64,000 nucleotides of DNA. Source: Nocardia sp. CDC159. GTDB lineage: Bacteria; Actinomycetota; Actinomycetes; Mycobacteriales; Mycobacteriaceae. Below, one piece after another: positions 7,917 to 14,891 of this stretch (the stretch's first letter is position 1; each line of letters begins with the position of its first letter). The DNA is taken from positions 465,689 to 529,688 of the forward strand of contig NZ_JAMRXH010000004.1 in NCBI RefSeq assembly GCF_023740735.1, written 5' to 3'. The notes beneath the pieces were generated by a model. It was not told the DNA's origin. It saw only the letters and a list, made by a program, of their open reading frames with translations, and ran no database searches. The translations under genes were made by a program, and so were the position numbers.

Positions 7917-7946
7917 ATGGTGAACCCATCAGCCGCGACAAGTCAA
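7917..7946 (-). promoter_or_regulatory. Candidate promoter of the M-box transcript
   Basis: On the minus strand TTGACT (7946-7941) is followed after 18 bases by CACCAT (7922-7917), a fair vegetative promoter. Initiation would fall about 7 bases downstream, immediately ahead of the conserved start of the M-box, which is where a riboswitch transcript should begin. Confidence 0.5.
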
Positions 7947-8044
7947 GTCGAATGGGCCGTGTAGTGAAATCTTCTGCGGGGTAGGCCCTTTCATGACGCA
8001 TTCCTTCGCGTGAGCGTGTGGCGCAGCTCACTGTGTCAAGACTC

Positions 8045-8074
8045 TTTGCATACATAGTGATGTATGCATATGAT
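8045..8074 (+). promoter_or_regulatory. Promoter with a perfect operator palindrome upstream of the CDF exporter
   Basis: TTTGCA (8045-8050) and TATGAT (8069-8074) form a -35/-10 pair 18 bases apart. The spacer is almost filled by the perfect inverted repeat TGCATACAT-AGTG-ATGTATGCA (8047-8068, 9-bp arms), far more AT-rich than its surroundings. An operator placed between -35 and -10 is typical of metal sensors of the ArsR/SmtB or MerR type. No such regulator gene is adjacent, so the protein that binds is unknown. Confidence 0.75.
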
Positions 8075-8109
8075 CGCAGTCGGCTCGTACGACTGAAAGG
8101 GGACACCCG

Positions 8110-9090
8110 ATGGGCGCCGGACACGCGCACAACCATCAGCACGCACATGCCACGCCCGACAGCGATCGGCGCTGGCTCGCCGGGGCGCTCGCGGTGATCG
8201 TGGTCTTCCTGATCGGTGAGGTAACCGTTGGTGTGCTGGCCGGATCGCTGGCACTGCTGTCCGACGCCGCGCACATGCTCACCGACGCCGCCTCGATCGT
8301 GCTCGCGCTCGGCGCGATCCGGCTGGCCGCGCGTCCGGCCGCCGGGCGGATGACCTTCGGCTGGAAGCGGGTGGAAATCCTGTCCGCCCAGGCCAATGGG
8401 CTCACCCTGCTGTTGCTGGCGGCCTGGCTCGGGTACGAGGCGATCCGCCGCCTGATCGATCCGCCCGAGGTCACCGGTTCGCTGGTGCTGATCACCGCCC
8501 TGGTGGGCGTGGTGGTCAATGTGCTCGCGACGTGGATGATTTCGCGCGCCAACCGATCGAGCCTGAATGTCGAGGGCGCCTATCAGCACATCCTCAACGA
8601 CCTGTTCGCCTTCATCGCCACGGCGGTGGGCGGGGCGATCATCCTGCTCACCGGATTCCAACGCGCCGATGCCATCGCGACCCTGGTGGTGGTCGCGCTC
8701 ATGATCAAGGCGGGTGTGGAGCTGGTCCGGGCGTCGAGCCGGATCTTCCTGGAAGCGGCCCCCGCCGATCTGGATCCCACCGAGATCGGCCAGGCCATGG
8801 CCGCCCGCGACGGCGTGGTCGAGGTGCACGATCTGCACATCTGGGAGATCACTTCCGGATCGCCTGCCCTCTCGGCACACGTGCTGGTCGATCCGGGCCG
8901 CGACTGCCATGCCGTGCGCGAGGATCTCGCGCACTGGCTGGATGAGGAACATCACATCGAACATGCCACCCTGCAGGTGGACCACGCCCTGCCGGAACTG
9001 CTCGAGATCGGCGGTCGCGCGGGTGCGCACTGCGAGGACGCGCACGGACCCACGCATCGGGCGCCCGCGCTGCGGCACGCGCATCCGTAA
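8110..9090 (+). CDS. Cation diffusion facilitator (CDF) metal exporter
   Basis: The 326-residue inner-membrane antiporter would export a divalent cation (most likely Zn2+, possibly Co2+, Cd2+ or Mn2+) in exchange for protons. It has six helices; TM2 carries SDAAHMLTDAAS, with the His/Asp pairs HxxxD of the metal site, and TM5 carries HILNDLFAF with its matching metal-site residues. The cytosolic C-terminal domain has the CDF dimer fold with VHDLHIWEI. Both ends are histidine-rich (HAHNHQHAH at the start, HCEDAHGPTH and RHAHP at the end), consistent with metal loading. It has a good ribosome binding site (AAAGGGG) and its own palindrome-containing promoter, and is divergent from the Mg2+ riboswitch transcript. 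It is a CzcD/ZitB-type member; exact metal specificity cannot be read from sequence. Confidence 0.93.
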   Translation: MGAGHAHNHQHAHATPDSDRRWLAGALAVIVVFLIGEVTVGVLAGSLALLSDAAHMLTDAASIVLALGAIRLAARPAAGRMTFGWKRVEILSAQANGLTLLLLAAWLGYEAIRRLIDPPEVTGSLVLITALVGVVVNVLATWMISRANRSSLNVEGAYQHILNDLFAFIATAVGGAIILLTGFQRADAIATLVVVALMIKAGVELVRASSRIFLEAAPADLDPTEIGQAMAARDGVVEVHDLHIWEITSGSPALSAHVLVDPGRDCHAVREDLAHWLDEEHHIEHATLQVDHALPELLEIGGRAGAHCEDAHGPTHRAPALRHAHP

Positions 9091-9119
9091 TTCCTCCGCC
9101 CGAATTATCCGATCTGCGC

Positions 9120-9156
9120 AAATGCGCGCCGACCTGCGCTGAGTCGGCGCGCATTT
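9120..9156 (+). terminator. Hairpin terminator after the CDF gene
   Basis: AAATGCGCGCCGAC pairs perfectly with GTCGGCGCGCATTT (14 bp, 9-base loop), 30 bases after the CDF stop and 20 bases before the next start codon. It ends in TTT only, as is usual for high-GC actinobacterial terminators. It should insulate the CDF gene from the CtaG-like gene. Confidence 0.8.
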
Positions 9157-9175
9157 CGCGTGGATACTTGCTGCC

Positions 9176-10129
9176 GTGGCATGGATCGACACACCGCTGA
9201 CCCTCGGGTCGATCGTGACCTCATGGCGGTGGGATGCCGCGACGGTCGCGATCACCGCCGGGTTGGCGGTCGGATATTCGACGGCGCGGGCCCGGGGTGG
9301 GCGGGTCGCGGTACCGGTCGGTCGGGCGGCCTCCTTTCTGGGACTGGGGCTGGGGGTGTGGCTGCTCAGCGGGGTCGGTGTGATCGGGGTGTACTCCGGC
9401 AGCCTGTTCTGGGTGCGTGCGTTGCAAACGCTGCTGCTGTTGTATGTGGTCCCGTTCGGCCTGGCCGCCGGGCGGCCGGTCACCGTGCTGCGCGCGGCGC
9501 TGGGGCCGGTCGGGCAGGCGCGGCTGGATCGGGCGCTCGCCTCGCCGGGGGCGCGGGCGCTGACCTATCCGCTGGTGCCCTCGGCTGCCGTCCTCACCGC
9601 ACCCTGGCTGCTGTTCCTCACGCCTTGGTACGAACTGGTGCTGCGGCACGGGTCCATCGATGCGCTGACGCGAATCCTGCTGGTGGCCATCGGTTTTCTG
9701 TACTTCTACTCGCGGCTGCAGACCGATCCGGTGCCGCGGCGGTTCAATCAGTCGGTCTCGCTGCTGATCACGGTGTTCGAGTCGATGGCCGATGGGATCC
9801 TGGGGCTGGTGCTGTGGTTCGGCCCGCTGGTCGCGGTCGGGTACTACACCGAGGTCGGCCGGAGCTGGGGTCCAGATCTGCGGATGGATCAGACCATCGC
9901 GGCCGGGGTCATCTGGGTGCTCGGTGATGTGCTGGGCCTGCCGTACCTGCTGGCGCTGATGCGGGCGTGGGCCTTCGACGAGCGGCGCAGGGCCGTGGAG
10001 GTGGATGCCGAAATCGATGCGACCGAAAAGGATTCGGTGCGGCCGGAGGCGGCGGAGACGGAGCTACCGCAGGGGAGTGGCCTGTGGTGGGAGCATGATC
10101 CGCAGCTTCGGGCCCGGTTTCGGCGCTGA
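9176..10129 (+). CDS. CtaG-type (caa3-CtaG family) membrane protein, cytochrome c oxidase assembly factor-like
   Basis: The 317-residue protein has about seven to eight membrane helices with the caa3_CtaG family pattern: an early helix ending LLSGVGVIGVYSGSLFW, the segment RALQTLLLLYVVPFGLAAGRP, and LLFLTPWYELVLRHGS. B. subtilis CtaG is needed for copper insertion into caa3-type cytochrome c oxidase; actinobacteria carry several paralogs, some fused to copper transporters, so a copper or oxidase link is likely but unproven. The C-terminal 50 residues are charged and cytoplasmic. It starts at GTG; no alternative with a better ribosome binding site is visible. It is a single gene, convergent with lexA. 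Confidence 0.8.
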   Translation: MAWIDTPLTLGSIVTSWRWDAATVAITAGLAVGYSTARARGGRVAVPVGRAASFLGLGLGVWLLSGVGVIGVYSGSLFWVRALQTLLLLYVVPFGLAAGRPVTVLRAALGPVGQARLDRALASPGARALTYPLVPSAAVLTAPWLLFLTPWYELVLRHGSIDALTRILLVAIGFLYFYSRLQTDPVPRRFNQSVSLLITVFESMADGILGLVLWFGPLVAVGYYTEVGRSWGPDLRMDQTIAAGVIWVLGDVLGLPYLLALMRAWAFDERRRAVEVDAEIDATEKDSVRPEAAETELPQGSGLWWEHDPQLRARFRR

Positions 10130-10134
10130 TCGCC

Positions 10135-10191
10135 GATGTCGGCCACGGGCCGCCCGAACCTCGGTCCGGGCGGGCCTGCCGCGGCGACATC
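10135..10191. terminator. Imperfect bidirectional hairpin between the CtaG-like gene and lexA
   Basis: GATGTCG (10135-10141) pairs with CGACATC (10185-10191), enclosing an imperfect GC-rich inner stem around GGCCGCCCGA and TCCGGGCGGGCC. It sits between two convergent stop codons, so a shared terminator is the natural reading; the bulges make this moderate evidence only. Confidence 0.45.
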
Positions 10192-10242
10192 ACACACACC
10201 CGATCGGCCGCGGGCACCGAAATGGGCACCGGCCGAGCGGGT

Positions 10243-10992
10243 TCAGATCTTGCGGATGACCGTGACGACCTTGCCCAGGATCTGGGCGTCATTACCCGGG
10301 ATCGGTTCGAACAGCGGGTTGTGCGGCAACAGCCAGACGTCCTTGCCGGTGCGCTTGAACGTCTTCACCGTCGCCTCGCCGTCGATCATGGCCGCGACGA
10401 TATCGCCGTTGTCGGCCACATTCTGCTGTCGCACGACCACCCAGTCGCCGTCGCAGATGGCCGCATCGATCATCGATTGACCGACGACCTTGAGCAGGAA
10501 CAGCGAACCCTCGCCGACCAATTCGCGCGGCAGCGGGAACACGTCCTCCACGGCCTGCTCGGCCAGGATCGGTCCACCGGCGGCGATACGGCCCAGCACC
10601 GGAACGTAGGTCGGGATCGGCTGATCGCCCGCGTCGGCGTCGGCGTCTACCGGGCGCAGGCTCGTCACCGGCGCGACCGCGCGCACCGCGGTCTCGTCCA
10701 GCCCGCGCACGTCCACCGCGCGCGGGCGGTTCGGATCGCGCCGCAGATAGCCCTTGCGTTCGAGGGCGCGCAGCTGATGGGCGACCGAGGAGGTCGACGT
10801 CAGGCCGACCGCGTCGCCGATCTCGCGGATGCTGGGCGGATAGCCGCGTTCGTTCACCGAGGTGCGGATGACCTCGAGCACCTTGCGCTGGCGGGCGGTG
10901 AGATCCGCTCCGGTGCCGGGTGATTCGGCGCTGTCGGATTCGGTGACAGGGTCGGCCAGGTCGTCGTGTCCGCCCACCGTTCGTTCGTTCAC
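10243..10992 (-). CDS. lexA: LexA SOS repressor
   Basis: The 249-residue protein is the SOS response repressor, self-cleaving when RecA is activated by single-stranded DNA. The winged helix-turn-helix lies at about residues 30-95 ([21 protein letters not shown]). The cleavage site is Ala138-Gly139 in GRIAAGGP, and the Ser/Lys dyad is Ser173 (GQSMID) and Lys210 (EATVKTF). All catalytic elements are intact. It is divergent from the chiZ-type gene as in mycobacteria, and the shared 290-bp region carries three LexA-box candidates, so autoregulation is expected. The N-terminus is about 25 residues longer than in enteric LexA, which is normal in actinobacteria. Confidence 0.98.
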   Translation of the reverse strand: MNERTVGGHDDLADPVTESDSAESPGTGADLTARQRKVLEVIRTSVNERGYPPSIREIGDAVGLTSTSSVAHQLRALERKGYLRRDPNRPRAVDVRGLDETAVRAVAPVTSLRPVDADADAGDQPIPTYVPVLGRIAAGGPILAEQAVEDVFPLPRELVGEGSLFLLKVVGQSMIDAAICDGDWVVVRQQNVADNGDIVAAMIDGEATVKTFKRTGKDVWLLPHNPLFEPIPGNDAQILGKVVTVIRKI

Positions 10993-11118
10993 GGTCGCCG
11001 TCCTCCGTTCATGGGGGTGCTCGATCCTCCTCGCGCCGCGCGGGCCGGGGCCAGCGGGGTGCTCATCTGTGTCTCACCGGATTGCGTGTCTCGAATGTAG
11101 TCCGCTCGGGACCAGGTT

Positions 11119-11134
11119 TCAAACATCTGTTCGA
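11119..11134 (-). promoter_or_regulatory. SOS box (LexA operator), lexA side
   Basis: TCAAACATCTGTTCGA differs at one position from the actinobacterial SOS consensus TCGAAC-N4-GTTCGA. It lies 127 bases upstream of lexA and is the nearest box to that gene, so it is the likely autoregulatory site. Confidence 0.75.
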
Positions 11135-11181
11135 CGCATGTCGCGCAAAGCCGTGACTTTGTCGGTGGCCCGTGGTAGAAA

Positions 11182-11212
11182 TCGAACACCAGTTCTTCGA
11201 ACACATGATCGA
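11182..11212 (+). promoter_or_regulatory. Two abutting SOS-box candidates upstream of the chiZ-type gene
   Basis: The sequence TCGAACACCAGTTCTT (11182-11197) keeps the CGAAC-N4-GTTC core. TCGAACACATGATCGA (11197-11212) has one mismatch to TCGAAC-N4-GTTCGA. They share one base and sit on the same helix face pattern, 70-100 bases upstream of the divergent gene, suggesting cooperative LexA binding. Confidence 0.65.
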
Positions 11213-11282
11213 AACAGCGATTCTCGGCTCACCGGATCAACCGCACACAGTTCCCGCCCACTTTCCTCTGGAGGTCTGTCCG

Positions 11283-11795
11283 ATGCGCACCCCGATCAGC
11301 GAATTCGTTTCCGCCGACGCCGATCTCGGCTTCGATTCGATCCCGCGTGCCCAGCGTGCGTCCGTCGTCGCCCTGCCGTGTGCCGTCCGCACCGACCGCC
11401 GTCCCCGCCGCAGCCGCCCGGCGGGTGCGGCGATCCGGTACGACCGCATGCGGCTGCGCGCGGTGGCGGGCGAGCGTGACCGTGGACCGCATCCCATGCA
11501 GCGCGTCGAGCGGGCCAGGGTGGGTTTCGCGACGCTGGCGGTGGCGGCCCTGCTGAGCGCGGTCGCGGTGTGCGGACTCGTCGGCGCGGCCCACTTGCGT
11601 TCGGCGGGTACGGGTTCGGGCTCTACCACGGTGGTGCAGGTCCAGGAGGGGGAATCCCTGTCCGAGGTGGCCGCACGCGTGGCTCCCGAGGCCCCCGTCC
11701 GCGATACGGTCCGCAAAATCGTCGAACTCAACGGCCTGCGCGGCGCCGAGGTGGCCACCGGCCGGACCCTGATCGTGCCGACCAGCGCGGATTAG
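11283..11795 (+). CDS. LysM-domain membrane protein, SOS-linked division inhibitor (ChiZ/DivS-type)
   Basis: The 170-residue protein has a basic, arginine-rich cytoplasmic N-terminus (about 1-75), a single membrane helix (about 78-100) and an extracytoplasmic LysM domain (about 115-165, VQEGESLSEVAARVAP to GRTLIVPT) that binds peptidoglycan. Divergent position from lexA and this architecture match Rv2719c/ChiZ of M. tuberculosis and DivS of Corynebacterium, SOS-induced proteins that delay division by acting at the septum. The ATG at 11283 has GGAGG eight bases ahead, which decides the start over an upstream in-frame ATG. Two LexA-box candidates lie ahead of it. Cell-wall hydrolase activity cannot be seen from sequence; the regulatory role is inferred from context. 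Confidence 0.85.
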   Translation: MRTPISEFVSADADLGFDSIPRAQRASVVALPCAVRTDRRPRRSRPAGAAIRYDRMRLRAVAGERDRGPHPMQRVERARVGFATLAVAALLSAVAVCGLVGAAHLRSAGTGSGSTTVVQVQEGESLSEVAARVAPEAPVRDTVRKIVELNGLRGAEVATGRTLIVPTSAD

Positions 11796-11925
11796 CGCCG
11801 AATAGGGTCCACGCGGTCACGCCGGGTGGCCGAATTTCTTGATCGCGGAGTGGAACTCGTTGCTACTGTGCTCGACACGTGACCCGGGCGACATTCGCCG
11901 CGATCGATCTCGAGGGCTTGGCAGC

Positions 11926-13182
11926 ATGACACCACCCACCGCACGCGCGCGTTCGGCGCGACTGTTCGCCGGAATCGCCGGGCTGCTGGCGTCTTTCATG
12001 GTCGCGCTCACGGCCGCGCCGGCCGTGCACGCCCAACCCGGCTACGCGGCCTATCTGGATCTGACGCCGGTCAACGGTGACGGTTCCCGCGGTGGCGGAC
12101 TCAATCCCGCCCTGCCGCTGGATGTCGCGACCCTGCGCGCGGCGGTCGACCAGGTCCGGGCCGACGGTGTCGCGCCGCGTCGCTACGCCACGCTGCTGCA
12201 CCAGTATTGGCTCGCCGTCGCGGCCGCCAATGCCGATATCGATCTGACCGACTGGGATCCCGCGCGCGGCGTGGCCGCCAATTCCCGCACCTTCACCCAG
12301 GTGTACGTCAACTACCGGCGGCTGGCCACCACGCATCCCGAGTTCTACTGGGCGGGGCTGGCCGAGTTGGCGGGCGGCTCGTTCGCGTCCGGATTCTTCG
12401 ATATGAACGACGTCGCCGCGGTCGTGAGCGTGCCGGGCGTCCATCAGCTGGGTAGTACGGTCGCCGATCTGCTCCGTCAGACCCCGGCCGCCCTGCTGGA
12501 TCCGCTGCCCGCGGATCCGCGACTGCTCGCGACCGAGGGGGAGCGGCTCACCGCCGCGGATCTCGCGTGGTACCAGTCCCGGCTGATGGTCATGCAGCGG
12601 CACATCTTCCTCGACCAGGTCCCAATGCACGAGGCCTATGTGGCCGAGGGCCTGCCCGCGATCGAGGAGATGTTCCGGGCGGGGGTGCTCGACGAGAACG
12701 CGGTGGCGGCATGGCGATCCATCGAATCGGGCACCGAGGCGGGCTTCGTCGACGCCCTGGTGCGCATGACCGACCGGGAGCAGAACCAGATCATCGCTGA
12801 CCAGTGGGACGCCACCTCGTGGGGCCGCGGCGCGATCGGGCGGGTGCTGACCTATGTGAGCACGGTCGCCGGTAAACCGGCGGTGCCCGGCGTGCGGGCT
12901 CCCGGAGTCTTCGCGCCCATCAGCGTTGCCGCCGATGTCGACGGCCGCCGCCTCGCCCTGCGGATGCCACTGCCGAACTTCAACTGGGCCGACCGCGACA
13001 GTCGCTGGACCTACATCACCGGCGACCTGCTGCCGCGCTATGTCGAACTGCAGTCGAACCGAGCGGCCGCCCAGGCCCTGCTCTCGGTGCCGTTCCCGGA
13101 GCAGCTCGCCCGGGGCCGACTGGTCGTCCGGCTGCCGGAACTCATCGCCGATCTGACCAGTCAGTGGCAGCTGACGGCCTGA
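11926..13182 (+). CDS. Secreted protein of unknown function
   Basis: The 418-residue protein has a clear Sec signal peptide: a basic start (ARARSARLF), a hydrophobic core ([14 protein letters not shown]) and a cleavage site after AVHAQ at about residue 35. The mature part is globular, rich in aromatic residues ([24 protein letters not shown]) and without repeats or cysteine clusters. I do not recognise a family or catalytic motif. The ATG at 11926 has GAGGG ahead. It is inserted between the chiZ-type gene and nrdR, which are adjacent in M. tuberculosis. It may simply be a host-specific insertion; cotranscription with chiZ is possible but there is a 130-bp gap. Confidence 0.75.
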   Translation: MTPPTARARSARLFAGIAGLLASFMVALTAAPAVHAQPGYAAYLDLTPVNGDGSRGGGLNPALPLDVATLRAAVDQVRADGVAPRRYATLLHQYWLAVAAANADIDLTDWDPARGVAANSRTFTQVYVNYRRLATTHPEFYWAGLAELAGGSFASGFFDMNDVAAVVSVPGVHQLGSTVADLLRQTPAALLDPLPADPRLLATEGERLTAADLAWYQSRLMVMQRHIFLDQVPMHEAYVAEGLPAIEEMFRAGVLDENAVAAWRSIESGTEAGFVDALVRMTDREQNQIIADQWDATSWGRGAIGRVLTYVSTVAGKPAVPGVRAPGVFAPISVAADVDGRRLALRMPLPNFNWADRDSRWTYITGDLLPRYVELQSNRAAAQALLSVPFPEQLARGRLVVRLPELIADLTSQWQLTA

Positions 13183-13265
13183 ATCGGCCCGCGTCCGTGC
13201 GTCCGGCCCGACCGGCCGGTCGGCAGTTCCATCGGGCGCGAGGGTATCCTCGACGGTGCTATGGA

Positions 13266-13293
13266 CGTATAACACGTGCTCGCGCGTTATACG
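13266..13293. promoter_or_regulatory. 8-bp inverted repeat upstream of nrdR
   Basis: CGTATAAC and GTTATACG are perfect inverted repeats with a 12-base spacer, about 50-75 bases upstream of the nrdR start. Each arm also contains a -10-like hexamer (TATAAC, TTATAC), so it may be a promoter under repressor control. It does not match the known NrdR box well. Confidence 0.45.
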
Positions 13294-13340
13294 CTTGTGC
13301 CGGGAAGAGCCCTGTACACCCGTTCGCCGAAGGATCTCGG

Positions 13341-13817
13341 ATGCATTGCCCGTTCTGTCGTCACCCGGATTCGCGTGTGGTCGACTCGCGTGAGGCCGAG
13401 GAAGGTACGGCCATCAGGCGCCGCCGCGCCTGCCCGCAATGTGGGCGACGCTTCTCCACCGTCGAGACCGCGATCCTGTCGGTGGTCAAGCGTAGCGGCG
13501 TCACCGAGCCGTTCAGCCGCGAGAAGGTGATTCGCGGCGTGCGTCGCGCCTGCCAGGGCCGCGAAGTCGACGACGACGCCCTGAACCTGCTCGCCCAGCA
13601 GGTCGAGGATGCGGTGCGAGCCAAGGGTTCCCCGGAGATCCCCAGCCACGAGGTCGGCCTGGCCATCCTCGGCCCCCTGCGCGACCTCGACGAGGTCGCC
13701 TACCTACGCTTCGCCTCGGTATACCGCTCGTTCAGCTCGGCGGAGGACTTCGAACACGAAATCGCCGAATTGCGCCGCCACCGCGCCGAACACGCGGTCG
13801 GCGCCAACGTCGACTGA
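13341..13817 (+). CDS. nrdR: NrdR, ATP-cone transcriptional repressor of ribonucleotide reductase genes
   Basis: The 158-residue protein has the expected length and order: an N-terminal zinc ribbon with Cys3, Cys6, Cys31 and Cys34 (MHCPFC ... CPQC), a conserved [17 protein letters not shown] segment, and an ATP-cone domain (about 48-135) that senses ATP versus dATP. It represses nrd operons when dATP is high. The ATG at 13341 has AAGGA seven bases ahead. Its neighbourhood beside lexA and a chiZ-type gene is the same as in mycobacteria, linking dNTP supply to DNA-damage control by position. No nrd structural gene is in the window. Confidence 0.97.
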   Translation: MHCPFCRHPDSRVVDSREAEEGTAIRRRRACPQCGRRFSTVETAILSVVKRSGVTEPFSREKVIRGVRRACQGREVDDDALNLLAQQVEDAVRAKGSPEIPSHEVGLAILGPLRDLDEVAYLRFASVYRSFSSAEDFEHEIAELRRHRAEHAVGANVD

Positions 13818-14123
13818 CCGAACCCCCACAGCGGCAACACCTTCGGCCCACGCTACCCATAGACGGCGCAGGCCACCCACCCTCGACACCACGCGGACTC
13901 ATCCGGCTCCCGCGGTCGGTGTGAGCAAGATGCGTCGTACCCGCCCGCGGCCGGTCGTTCGCGCTCGCGGGCGGCGCTGGGTGCATGGCGGAGATCCGCT
14001 GTCCGCGCTGGTTGTTCACGCTCGGTGGCCTGTCCGAATCCGCTGGCCCGGGCCGGGTGCTTGCGGTTGGTGCTGGCCGAAACTCGGTGGCGGGGGCGGA
14101 TTGTGCGTGCTTGACTGCCGCGC
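13818..14123. other. Non-coding stretch between nrdR and a methyltransferase gene
   Basis: These 306 bases hold no frame with credible coding character; the two short plus-strand frames read as arginine/glycine-rich shadow. An 8-bp inverted repeat CGCCCGCG/CGCGGGCG (13942-13949 and 13966-13973) is the only structure seen and is weak at this base composition. Confidence 0.45.
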
Positions 14124-14882
14124 ATGGAGTGGGTGCGGGAGTTCTATTCGACGACCGGGGTGTGGTGGGGTAAGGCGGATGCGCGGGTGGGCGAGCGCGA
14201 TCTGCGGCGGGTGCGGTTGCTGCGGGAGCAGGGGGTGGCGGCGGGGCGGGTGCTGGAGTTGGGGTCGGGTTACGGCACGACCGCGGTGGCTGCCGCCCGC
14301 GCGGGGTATGCGGTGACCGCCGTCGAAATCAGTGATCGTGCGGATTTCACCGAGGAATTGGCGCGGGATCTGGATTCGGGTGCGCTCACCGTGCACAAGG
14401 GCGACTTCTACGACATCGAATTCGACCGCCGATTCGACGCCGTCTGCTACTGGAACGGCTTCGGCATCGGCTCGGACGCCGACCAGCGCCGCCTGCTGGA
14501 GCGGATCGCCGCCTGGTTGGAGCCGGGCGCGGTCGCACTCGTCGACGTGTTCAACCCCTTCGTCTGGGCGGGCTGGGACGGCGACGAGGAGCATCTGCTC
14601 CCGGATCCCGCCGCGGGCTACGACCGCGAACTGCGCCAGCGCATCAGCTTCGACCCGATCGCCTGCACCGCGACCGACACCTGGTGGGAACCCGCCGCAC
14701 CCGAGCGCGTCTTCCGCCAGACGCTGCGCTGCTACACCCCCGCCGATCTCACGCTACTGCTCGACGGTACCGGCCTGTCGCTGACCGGAATCGTCGTCGG
14801 CGAGGCCGCGTCGGACGTCGCAGCGGCCGCGCTGCTGCGCCGGGAGTTCGAATACCTCGCGATCCTGCACCGCACGCCGTAG
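14124..14882 (+). CDS. Class I SAM-dependent methyltransferase
   Basis: The 252-residue protein has the class I methyltransferase fold: motif I VLELGSGYGTTAVAAARAG at about residues 43-61, an acidic VEIS end of strand beta2, and an acidic HKGDFYDIEF motif II region. It is a small-molecule-type enzyme with an aromatic N-terminus (VREFYSTTGVWWGK). The substrate is unknown and the neighbours give no clue. It converges on hrpA with nine bases between stop codons. No strong ribosome binding site precedes the ATG, but upstream starts lack similarity. Confidence 0.75.
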   Translation: MEWVREFYSTTGVWWGKADARVGERDLRRVRLLREQGVAAGRVLELGSGYGTTAVAAARAGYAVTAVEISDRADFTEELARDLDSGALTVHKGDFYDIEFDRRFDAVCYWNGFGIGSDADQRRLLERIAAWLEPGAVALVDVFNPFVWAGWDGDEEHLLPDPAAGYDRELRQRISFDPIACTATDTWWEPAAPERVFRQTLRCYTPADLTLLLDGTGLSLTGIVVGEAASDVAAAALLRREFEYLAILHRTP

Positions 14883-14891
14883 CCGAAGCGG

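Noticed and set aside
10301..10316. GGTTCGAAC resembling a tRNA T-arm
   Set aside because: It lies inside the lexA coding sequence, and no acceptor stem or other arms pair around it.
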